Shown here: one piece after another, positions 37,575-44,535 of the stretch
How the letters are laid out: every line of letters begins with the position of its first letter
How positions within the stretch are numbered: position 1 is the first letter of the stretch
Assembly: GCA_002919305.1 (NCBI GenBank)
Contig: PKFB01000078.1
Coordinates: 1-60,780, forward strand
Direction of reading: 5' to 3'
Source of the DNA: Actinomycetales bacterium
GTDB lineage: Bacteria; Actinomycetota; Actinomycetes; Mycobacteriales; Micromonosporaceae
Length of the DNA stretch: 60,780 bases
Notes under the pieces: model-generated
What the model saw: the letters and a program-made list of their open reading frames with translations, nothing else
Told to the model about the DNA's origin: nothing
Databases searched by the model: none
Translations under genes and position numbers: made by a program

Positions 37575-38795
37575 TCACCGGCGGAGTGGAGACTCGGACA
37601 CCGCTCCCGCCCGATCAAGTGGCAGCTGCTCCGCGTCGAAGCCGTACAGCCACTCGTAGGAACCGATGTCCTCGGTCTTCGGCATGGCGGCGTCCCGCTG
37701 CCGTTGCTGCTCACCGTCCTGGAAGTGGAAGGTGCGGCCCCGGATCCGGGCGTGGCGGTGCACCTCAGCCACGCGCGGCTGACGGAGCGTCTGATAGGCC
37801 TGCAGCGCGGCGTCGCGCTCCAAGCCGGCGCGAACCAGCAGCGTCACCAGGGTGGCGGCGTCCTCGATTGCCTGGTTAGCGCCCTGGGACATAAAGGGCA
37901 GCATAGGGTGGGCGGCGTCTCCGACCAGGACGGTGCGCTGGCCGTGCCAGCGTCCGGTGGGCTCCCGGTCAAACAGCGCCCACCGCGTCACCGTGTCAGC
38001 GGCCCCGATCAGGTCCCGCACCGTGTCGGTCCATCCCTGGAAAGCGGCTACCGCGTCGGCTACCTGCCCTGGCGCTGACCAGACCTTCGGATCCCAGTCG
38101 GGGGAGGCGATCACCGCGCTGAAGTGGATGAGCTGGCGGCTGACGATCGGGTAGGAGGTGACGTGCCCGCCCGGCCCCAACCAGAACAGCACCTGCGGCC
38201 GGTCGAACAGATGTGGTACGCGATCGATGGGGACCAGCCCGCGGTACACGGTGAAACCGGAGAAGATGGGCGTGTCAGCGATCAAGCCGCGGCGTACCAC
38301 AGAGTGGATGCCGTCGGCCCCGATCACTAGGTCGGCGGTGACGGTGGTGCCATCCCGGAAGTGGAGCACGGCGCCGTTGTCCTGTTCGACGACGTGGGTG
38401 CAGACGACGCCCTGTCGGATCGTCCCTGCCGGCAGCGCCTCCACCAGGGTGCGGTGCAGGTCGGCGCGTTGGATCAGGTAGTAGGGGGCGCCGAAGCGCG
38501 CCACGCAGCCAGGGCCTAATTCAGTACGCCCCAGCACGGTGTCGTCCTGCCAACGGCGTGTTTCGATCGCCCAGGCCTGGGATGACCGTTTCTGTAGGGT
38601 ATCGGCCAGTCCGAGGCGGTGCAGGATCCGTGCGCCGTTGGGGGAGATCTGAATACCAGCTCCAGCGTCAGCGAAGAAAGAGGCCTGCTCGAAGACCTCG
38701 CACGGGATGCCGGCGCGCCTCAGTGAGACGGCCACCGTCAGGCCGGCGATCCCCGCTCCCACGATGGCGATTCTTGGCGTATCCACGGCCCTCAC
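37575..38795 (-). CDS. FAD-dependent aromatic monooxygenase
   Basis: 406 residues. The N-terminal FAD-binding 'IAIVGAGIAGLTVAVSLRRAG' is followed by Glu of the Rossmann fold ('CEVFEQA'). The 'DLVIGADGIHSVVRRGL' (DG motif) and 'VLVGDAAHPMLPFMSQGANQAIEDA' (GD motif) complete class A flavin hydroxylases of the salicylate or 3-hydroxybenzoate hydroxylase type. Its GTG overlaps the stop of the DHQ-synthase-like gene as GTGA. In the platensimycin and cremeomycin pathways a flavin hydroxylase (PtmB3, CreL) converts 3-amino-4-hydroxybenzoate to 3-amino-2,4-dihydroxybenzoate. By position this enzyme is a candidate for an equivalent step; the regiochemistry is inferred. Confidence 0.88.
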   Translation of the reverse strand: MRAVDTPRIAIVGAGIAGLTVAVSLRRAGIPCEVFEQASFFADAGAGIQISPNGARILHRLGLADTLQKRSSQAWAIETRRWQDDTVLGRTELGPGCVARFGAPYYLIQRADLHRTLVEALPAGTIRQGVVCTHVVEQDNGAVLHFRDGTTVTADLVIGADGIHSVVRRGLIADTPIFSGFTVYRGLVPIDRVPHLFDRPQVLFWLGPGGHVTSYPIVSRQLIHFSAVIASPDWDPKVWSAPGQVADAVAAFQGWTDTVRDLIGAADTVTRWALFDREPTGRWHGQRTVLVGDAAHPMLPFMSQGANQAIEDAATLVTLLVRAGLERDAALQAYQTLRQPRVAEVHRHARIRGRTFHFQDGEQQRQRDAAMPKTEDIGSYEWLYGFDAEQLPLDRAGAVSESPLRR

Positions 38796-39901
38796 TTCTC
38801 GAGGCAGAACTCGTTGATGGGGTAACCGACGTGCCGGTCCTCGCTGGGCAGATAGCCGAGCACCGTGTCACCGGGTTTGAGTTCGGTGCTGTTGAGGACC
38901 ACGCCCCCGGGGCCGAGGACCCGAACGTGCCAGTCGTCCTGCAGGATCAGATTGACCGTCCGGCCATCGGGAGCCACCGCGTCCACGGAGATCAACGGCC
39001 GTGATTCGATCTTGACGCGTCCCACCGTCACCGGTCGGGTCTGGCCTTTGACATCGACGGCGAGGACTTTGCTCCCCGCCTGCAGTTCGCTGAGGTAGTT
39101 GGTACGCCCGTTCTGCGCCAAGGTGTAGGAGTGGATCGCGCCGGCGTTGACCCGGAACGGTCGAGTGGGCATGTACGGCAGCGGGTGGGTTTCACTGACG
39201 CACAGGATCATGCCCTTGGAGTGCGATCCGACGAGGAGACCTTCGTCGGGCCGCAGATAGGAGCAGGTGTCGACGCAGGCACGCTCTCCCATGCCGACGT
39301 GGGTGGTCGCGGTGACGGTGAGCTCCGTCAAGTTGAGGGTGGGGGTCTGGTACCGGGCCGCCGCGATGAGTTGGGCCGCGTCACCGACGCGTTGTGGCGC
39401 CAGCATCACCCCGTCAGAACCGTGTTCCAGAACGCCGAAGATGATCTTTGCTTCCTCGACGTCCTGCGCCACGGTGATCAGGCTGCCGGACGCCCCGGCT
39501 GCCGCCGCGATCACGATCTCTAAGGGGATTTTGGTGGGGTCACGGAACAGCAGCACGCTCCAGCGTTCGGTGCGGGCCGACTGACACGCGAGCTCCAGAG
39601 TCGGTGCGTCCACGACCTCCACGAACCGCCCGAATTCGATCTCAGGGTGGCGGGCCGCTAACTCCGTCGGGGTCACGCCGTGGGTGAGGGGATCGACGAT
39701 CACCACATCGACCTCACCAAAGTCCTCCGGCAGCGGTCGATCCTGCGGGAACAACACCTTGGTGACGGTGGGAGGCAGGCCCGCCAGGTCCGCGGGGTCA
39801 GCCGCGACGAGGGCGTCGATCCGGTGGTGCAGCGCCTCCTGCACGATCGCTTGCCGTGCCGCCTGATCGGTGGCGCGGATGTCCAGCCAGGTGAGCTTCA
39901 T
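38792..39901 (-). CDS. 3-dehydroquinate synthase II family (GriH/AroB'-type, aminobenzoate synthesis)
   Basis: 369 residues from ATG 39901. The sequence belongs to the archaeal-type DHQ synthase II family (MJ1249-like), unrelated to AroB. Marks are 'DAPTLELACQSARTERWSVLLFRDPTKIPLE', 'GSDGVMLAPQRV', 'RACVDTCSYLRPDEGLLVGSHSKGM' and 'PFRVNAGAIHSYTL'. In bacteria this family (GriH, PtmB1, CreH and AsuA relatives) cyclises and aromatises the C7 amino sugar made by a GriI-type aldolase into 3-amino-4-hydroxybenzoate. In archaea it makes 3-dehydroquinate. The aldolase gene lies 33 bp upstream and the hydroxylase overlaps downstream, supporting the aminobenzoate role. Confidence 0.9.
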   Translation of the reverse strand: MKLTWLDIRATDQAARQAIVQEALHHRIDALVAADPADLAGLPPTVTKVLFPQDRPLPEDFGEVDVVIVDPLTHGVTPTELAARHPEIEFGRFVEVVDAPTLELACQSARTERWSVLLFRDPTKIPLEIVIAAAAGASGSLITVAQDVEEAKIIFGVLEHGSDGVMLAPQRVGDAAQLIAAARYQTPTLNLTELTVTATTHVGMGERACVDTCSYLRPDEGLLVGSHSKGMILCVSETHPLPYMPTRPFRVNAGAIHSYTLAQNGRTNYLSELQAGSKVLAVDVKGQTRPVTVGRVKIESRPLISVDAVAPDGRTVNLILQDDWHVRVLGPGGVVLNSTELKPGDTVLGYLPSEDRHVGYPINEFCLEK

Positions 39902-39934
39902 GCTTCTCCTCCTGTGGATGCGGGGTGGGAATGG

Positions 39935-40750
39935 TCAGCTGGCGTTGAGGGAGAGTTCGCGTACCTCCGGTCGTGTCGGCTGGGGTGTGGCGTGCACCAG
40001 ATCGACGACCGCGCGCGCCGCGGCGGTGGGGTCCTCGGCTTGGAAGACGTTGCGCCCCATGGCCACCCCGGCCGCCCCACCGCGCAGGGCGTCACGGATG
40101 TCGGTGAGCACGGCGTCGGCGTGATCGCGTCGGGGACCGCCGGCGATCAGCAGCGGGATCGGGCAGGCATTGGTGATCTCAGCCATGGCGGCGATCGAGC
40201 CGGGGTAGACGGTTTTGACGATGTCTGCGCCCAGGTCGGCCGCCAGGGAGGCCGCGTGCGCCACCACTTCCGGTGCCCGGGGGTCGGGGATGCTCGCGCC
40301 GCGCGGGTAGATCATCGCCAGCAGTGGCAGGTTCCAACGGTCACAGGCCTCCGCGACCGCGCCCAGGTCGGCGATCTGGCGCGCCTCCTCCCGAGAGCCG
40401 AGGTTGACGTGCACGCTCACCCCGTCGGCACCGAGGCGGAGCGCTTCCTCCACGCTGGTCACCAGGTACTTGGCGTTGGGGTCGGGAGCGCGTGCGGTAC
40501 TGGCGCTCAAGTGCACGATCAACGCGGTATGGGCGAACCGCTCGGGGGAGACGTGCCGCACGCTGCCTTTGTGCAGGATCACGCCGTCCACCCCGCCCGC
40601 TACCAGTTGCCCCACCAGGGTGTCAAGCCGGTCGGTGATCGGGCCGTCGGAGACCGAGTGATCTAAGGGCACGATCACCAAACGCTGATCGTGATGTCGG
40701 TACAAGCGGCGCAGTCTCAGCTGTCGAGCAAAGGAGATATGGGAGGTCAT
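39935..40750 (-). CDS. 2-amino-3,7-dideoxy-D-threo-hept-6-ulosonate synthase (GriI-type aldolase)
   Basis: 271 residues of the DhnA/class I aldolase TIM-barrel family. The Schiff-base lysine is in 'GADIVKTVYPGS' (about residue 181), with a supporting Tyr in 'LLAMIYPRG' and an early 'VIVPLDHSVSDGP'. GriI, PtmB2 and CreI condense aspartate semialdehyde with dihydroxyacetone phosphate to the C7 precursor of 3-amino-4-hydroxybenzoate. Archaeal homologues use another triose precursor for aromatic amino acids. It is first gene of the three-gene operon, about 170-200 bp from the double CCATATGG operator. Confidence 0.9.
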   Translation of the reverse strand: MTSHISFARQLRLRRLYRHHDQRLVIVPLDHSVSDGPITDRLDTLVGQLVAGGVDGVILHKGSVRHVSPERFAHTALIVHLSASTARAPDPNAKYLVTSVEEALRLGADGVSVHVNLGSREEARQIADLGAVAEACDRWNLPLLAMIYPRGASIPDPRAPEVVAHAASLAADLGADIVKTVYPGSIAAMAEITNACPIPLLIAGGPRRDHADAVLTDIRDALRGGAAGVAMGRNVFQAEDPTAAARAVVDLVHATPQPTRPEVRELSLNAS

Positions 40751-41241
40751 GATCGCGATTCCTTTCGTTTCTTTTTCGGTCCTGTGTGCCTCGTTCCGTG
40801 GACTGAAGCGCCGTCATTCCCCCTTTCTCACGGGAAAACTTCGAGGTCAGATCTCTGATTTGGATCCCGACGAGAACAGGTGGTCGGATGGAATTCAGAA
40901 AACGGGGCGGTCACCAGCAAAGCACGGAACGTGAGCTAGGCCGATCTAGTCAAAGGAGTACCCCATATGGGGATACTTTGGTCGCCATATGGGTACACCG
41001 GGCGCCCTCTTGGCGTACACCAACCGGATTTGTCAGGGTGTTCAGAGGGGAGGCGACACGGCCGACCGTCCTCTCTGATCATGTTCTGCCCCACTCGGCA
41101 TCACGAGGAAAAATTCATTGGAAGCCCGCCATCCATGGAAACTGAGTCGGCGTCATACCCAATTCAGTACACACTTCTGGGCAAGATCATTAATGGTTTG
41201 GAAATAAGTTGGAGGGTGGTGGGCGTGTGGAAGGAAGGCGC
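40751..41241. other. divergent regulatory region of the aminobenzoate operon
   Basis: About 490 bp of lower-GC DNA between the divergent GriI-type and acyl-CoA dehydrogenase genes. It contains the double palindromic operator at 40951-40996 and presumably both promoters. Short frames here lack protein character. The dehydrogenase ribosome site (AAGGAAGG) is at its right end. Confidence 0.5.
40951..40996. promoter_or_regulatory. double CCATATGG operator
   Basis: CCCCATATGGGG (40961-40972) is a perfect 12-bp palindrome. It sits inside a near-perfect 30-bp one (40951-40980), with outer arms CAAAG/TTTG and GTA/TAC. A second, asymmetric copy GCCATATGGGTAC lies at 40984-40996. The two CCATATGG cores (40963-40970 and 40985-40992) are 22 bp apart, two helical turns, so two dimers would bind the same DNA face. 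No regulator gene is adjacent. Confidence 0.65.
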
Positions 41242-42501
41242 ATGGCTGGTATGACTGACCTGGCGCGATCTGATGCTTCACAATCATTGAGAGAACAGCT
41301 AAGGAATTTCCTGAATACGGAGGTCAGACCCTGGGAGGTGAGCCTGGCGCGCGCGGGCTGGGAGGAACGCGGCACGATCGTCGGGCACCTGCGCGACCGG
41401 GCTCGGTCTCATGGACTGTGGGGGTACGCGTATCCGGGCTCCTCCGTCGGCGGGAGCCTGTCTTTGCGGGAGTACGCCAGTTACGCGGAACTGGAGGGCG
41501 AGTACCTGGAGGGCCCCGCCGTCCTGGGGTCCGCCGCCCTCGCCGACGTGATGATCTTCAATGAGTACGCGAGCCCGACGCTCCGAGAGCGGGTACTGGC
41601 GCCGCTCCTCGCCGGGGAGCTGATCACCTGTCACGGTGTCAGCGAGCCTGGACGATCGGACCCCGGGTTGTCCCAGCTGGTGACTCGAGCGGTGCGGGAC
41701 GGTGACTGTTGGGTGATCACCGGCCGGAAGTGGTTCACGATGGCGCGTGGCGCCGACGTGATGACGGTACTGTGCCGGACCGGCTCCTACACCGATCCCA
41801 CGGTGAAGGCGTTCTCGCTGCTGGTGGTTCCGATCGACGCTCACGGGGTGGAGATCACGCGGGATCTCCCGGTCCTCGGCGCCGCGGGCGGCCATGTCGA
41901 GGTCCGGTTACACGAGGTCCGGGTACCCGCCGATTACCTGCTCGGAGCGGAAGGAGCAGGGTACGCGGTGATGAGCCGGCACCGCACCTTAGAGCGGCTG
42001 CTGCGCAGCCTGACGTGGCTGGGACAGGCGCAGCGGGCGTTTGACCTGATGTGTCAACGACTGCGCACCCGGCGTACCGCGACCGGTCCGCTGGCTGAAA
42101 AACAACTCATGCAGCGGCACGTCTTCGACAGTTACCAGGAGATCATCGCGGTACGGACGCTGCTACGTGATCTGGCTGCCCGCCTCGACACCGGGGATCC
42201 CGACATCGAACTGGACCTCAGCGCGGCGAAGGTGCTCACCTCTCACATGTTCTGTGGCGTCACTGACCGGGCCGTCCAGGTCTTCGGCGCCGAAGGATTA
42301 ACCGACGACACACCGTTGAGCCTGCTGTTCCGGATGGCCCGCGCGAGCCGGATCCACGATGGCGCCGACGAGATCCACGTCCAAGCGGTGGCCCGTCGGG
42401 TGCTCAGTCGTCCTGATCCGGGCCCGGTGTGGCCCATTCCAGCCCAGCCCGGTGCCCGTGCCAGCTATGCCGCATCGACCCAGTCGGCTCACGGCGCGTG
42501 A
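41242..42501 (+). CDS. acyl-CoA dehydrogenase family protein
   Basis: 419 residues from ATG 41242, with GGAAGGAAGG 5 nt upstream; ATG 41251 is also possible. It has the helical N-domain. The flavin-contacting middle domain includes 'HGVSEPGRSDPGL', 'WVITGRKWFTMARGADVMTVLC' and 'VRVPADYLLG'. The C-terminal helices carry 'QVFGAEGLTDDTPLSLLFRMARASRIHDGADEIH'. The terminal block resembles the ACAD11-like branch. It should be an FAD enzyme acting on an acyl-CoA or acyl-carrier thioester; the substrate is unknown. It diverges from the aminobenzoate operon across the shared operator, so co-regulation is plausible. The preceding insertion and start choice leave the first 3-15 residues uncertain. Confidence 0.85.
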   Translation: MAGMTDLARSDASQSLREQLRNFLNTEVRPWEVSLARAGWEERGTIVGHLRDRARSHGLWGYAYPGSSVGGSLSLREYASYAELEGEYLEGPAVLGSAALADVMIFNEYASPTLRERVLAPLLAGELITCHGVSEPGRSDPGLSQLVTRAVRDGDCWVITGRKWFTMARGADVMTVLCRTGSYTDPTVKAFSLLVVPIDAHGVEITRDLPVLGAAGGHVEVRLHEVRVPADYLLGAEGAGYAVMSRHRTLERLLRSLTWLGQAQRAFDLMCQRLRTRRTATGPLAEKQLMQRHVFDSYQEIIAVRTLLRDLAARLDTGDPDIELDLSAAKVLTSHMFCGVTDRAVQVFGAEGLTDDTPLSLLFRMARASRIHDGADEIHVQAVARRVLSRPDPGPVWPIPAQPGARASYAASTQSAHGA

Positions 42502-42598
42502 CGCGTAACACACCTGGCCTGTCGGTGTCGCGTGAGACGTCGGCCTGTGGGGCAGGATCCGGCTGTCAGGGAGGCCGACCCACAGCGGAGGAGAGCCG

Positions 42599-43489
42599 AT
42601 GGCCGACACCAGGCGGGTAGCGCTGGCCACATGTGCGGAATTACCACAGCTGGACCCCACAGAGCGGCTGGTGCTGGAGCCGCTGGAGCAGCGCGGTGTG
42701 ACCGCGGTCCCGGCGGTGTGGGACGACCCCGCGGTGGACTGGGACTCCTTCGATCTGACGGTGATCCGCTCCACCTGGGACTACACCCGCCGTCGGGAGG
42801 CGTTCGTGTCCTGGGCCGCGTGCGTACCCCGGTTGGCCAACCCGGCCGATGTCATCGCGTGGAACACCGACAAGCGCTACCTGGCCGATCTGGCCGCCGC
42901 CGGTGTGCCGGTGGTGCCCACCAGCTGGATCGTGCCGGGGGAGCGGTGGACGCTCCCGGACAGTGGCGAGTGGGTCCTCAAACCGTCGGTCAGCGCCGGC
43001 AGCGTCGCGACAGGGCGCTATGACATGACCGATCCTGAGCATCGACAGCTCGCCGCCCAGCACATCGATCGGCTGCACACCGCTGGCAAGGTCGTCATGC
43101 TCCAGCCGTACCTGTCGGCGGTGGACACCGCCGGAGAGACCGCGCTGCTGTACTTCAACGGCGAGTTCTCCCACGCCATCCGCAAGGGACCGATGCTGAC
43201 CGGCCCCGACCGGGGCACCGGCCCGCACGACGCGCTGTACGTCCCGGAGGAGATCCAGCCCCGCCAGGCCTCCGCTGAGGAGCGGGAGCTCGCCGAGAAG
43301 ATCCTGACGGTGGTCCCTGGTGGCGTGGCGCGGCTGCTGTACGCGCGGGTCGACCTGATCCCCGGCCCCGACGGTCAGCCCACCCTGATCGAGTTGGAGC
43401 TGGTGGAGCCGTCCCTGTTTTTAAACTACGACCCCGGCGCCCCTGAGCGCTTCGCCGCCGCCATCGTGGCCGCCCTCGACGCGCGATGA
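42599..43489 (+). CDS. ATP-grasp domain protein
   Basis: 296 residues. The N-terminal pre-grasp domain ('VALATCAELPQLDPTERLV', 'LTVIRSTWDYTRRREAF') is followed by an ATP-grasp domain. This has 'VLKPSVSAGSVATGRYD' (nucleotide lysine), 'VMLQPYLSAV' and the metal-binding 'LLYARVDLIPG ... LIELELVEPSLFL'. Such proteins ligate a carboxylate to an amine or thiol through an acyl phosphate, as in RimK or glutathione synthetase relatives. Homologues are widespread in actinobacteria without a known product. It lies 97 bp after the acyl-CoA dehydrogenase on the same strand, so it could act on the aminobenzoate, but it may equally be an unrelated resident. Confidence 0.85.
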   Translation: MADTRRVALATCAELPQLDPTERLVLEPLEQRGVTAVPAVWDDPAVDWDSFDLTVIRSTWDYTRRREAFVSWAACVPRLANPADVIAWNTDKRYLADLAAAGVPVVPTSWIVPGERWTLPDSGEWVLKPSVSAGSVATGRYDMTDPEHRQLAAQHIDRLHTAGKVVMLQPYLSAVDTAGETALLYFNGEFSHAIRKGPMLTGPDRGTGPHDALYVPEEIQPRQASAEERELAEKILTVVPGGVARLLYARVDLIPGPDGQPTLIELELVEPSLFLNYDPGAPERFAAAIVAALDAR

Positions 43490-43490
43490 G

Positions 43491-43509
43491 GGGGCGAGAA
43501 CGCCGCCCC
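43491..43509. terminator. hairpin between the convergent ATP-grasp and acyltransferase genes
   Basis: GGGGCG (43491-43496) pairs with CGCCCC (43504-43509) around a 7-nt loop, right after the ATP-grasp stop and before the minus-strand acyltransferase stop at 43513. Confidence 0.5.
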
Positions 43510-43512
43510 GGG

Positions 43513-44418
43513 TTACGGCCAGATCCGGTCTGACTGGTCCTCGGCGAGCGGGCGGGTGGCCTCCCAGATCCGCCGCCACGACGATCCCGACGGGCCGGTG
43601 GGGAGTTTCAAGGTGCCGTCGGCTTCGGCCCGCAGCGACCGGTACCAGCCCATCTCCTCCTCGGCCCACAGTCGGCTGACCGCGGTGACGAGCCGCTCGT
43701 TGAACGCGCGAGTCCCTTCCCCCTCGGCGGGATGCAGCGGCCGGCCATACCGGACGACCACGGTGGGGCGCCCAGGACGCGGCCAGTTACGGCCCCGCGG
43801 CATCGCGCTATAGGTGCCGCGCAGCGCGATCGGCACCACCGGCACACCCCGGCTGCAGGCCAGCTGCGCGGCCCCCATCCGGAAGGTGTGCATCCAGCCG
43901 TCCTGGGAGCGGGTGCCCTCCGGGAACAGCAGCAGGCTCCAGCCCTTATCCAGCAAGGTGGGGGCGAGACTACGCATCCGCCGCGACCCGTGCCGCTCAA
44001 TCGGGAACGCGTTGAACACCAGTGCGCTCGCCACCGCCCGCCAGCGGGCGTCGAAGAAGTAGTCGGCGGCGGCGCCCACCGCCAAGGTACGCGCGTACCG
44101 AGCCGGGAGCGATCCCAGGATCAAGGGCGCGTCCAGATGACTGGCGTGGTTGGCGATGAAGATCGCCGGGCCCTGGAGCGTATCCAGGTACTCCACGCCC
44201 TCCACCACCGGACGTGTCTGGCTCCAGGTCACCGGCTTGAGCAAACCCCGTCGGATCCCCTCGCGGGCGGCCCGGGCCAAGGGGGTACGCGCCCAGCGGG
44301 TGGGGAACTCCCGGGGCTCGGTGGGCAGCCGCCACGGCTCCGCCGAACGTGGAGTCCGGGCCCGGCCACGCCAGTCCCGACCGCGGGTGAGGAGACGGAT
44401 CTCGTCGACGATCTTCAT
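43513..44418 (-). CDS. PlsC-type lysophospholipid acyltransferase
   Basis: 301 residues from ATG 44418. The 1-acylglycerol-3-phosphate acyltransferase motifs are in order: NHASHLD (motif I, HX4D), the R-containing segment near 'FPIERHGSRRM' (motif II), FPEGTRSQDG (motif III) and 'GVPVVPIALRGTY' (motif IV). It should transfer an acyl chain to a lysolipid-type acceptor at the membrane. It ends a minus-strand gene set with a LarA-like protein, a zinc dehydrogenase and a reductase/HAD fusion. A strong hairpin lies between it and the LarA-like gene, so expression may be attenuated or separate. Confidence 0.9.
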   Translation of the reverse strand: MKIVDEIRLLTRGRDWRGRARTPRSAEPWRLPTEPREFPTRWARTPLARAAREGIRRGLLKPVTWSQTRPVVEGVEYLDTLQGPAIFIANHASHLDAPLILGSLPARYARTLAVGAAADYFFDARWRAVASALVFNAFPIERHGSRRMRSLAPTLLDKGWSLLLFPEGTRSQDGWMHTFRMGAAQLACSRGVPVVPIALRGTYSAMPRGRNWPRPGRPTVVVRYGRPLHPAEGEGTRAFNERLVTAVSRLWAEEEMGWYRSLRAEADGTLKLPTGPSGSSWRRIWEATRPLAEDQSDRIWP

Positions 44419-44441
44419 CACGACTCCAGGCCAGGATCGGT

Positions 44442-44475
44442 GGGCTCCCCGGTGGTGAAGGGCGCCGGGGAGCCC
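44442..44475 (-). terminator. hairpin between the LarA-like and acyltransferase genes
   Basis: GGGCTCCCCGG (44442-44452) pairs perfectly with CCGGGGAGCCC (44465-44475), an 11-bp stem with a 12-nt loop. It lies inside an otherwise co-directional gene set, so it may reduce read-through into the acyltransferase gene. Confidence 0.55.
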
Positions 44476-44535
44476 GGCGGGTTCACAACAAGGTCGGCGT
44501 TCACGGCGACGTCAGGCTCACCGGACACGATGGAC

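Noticed and set aside
40967-41254. 95-residue plus-strand frame across the double operator
   Set aside because: Its start codon lies inside the palindrome and the sequence lacks protein character; it runs into the dehydrogenase start.
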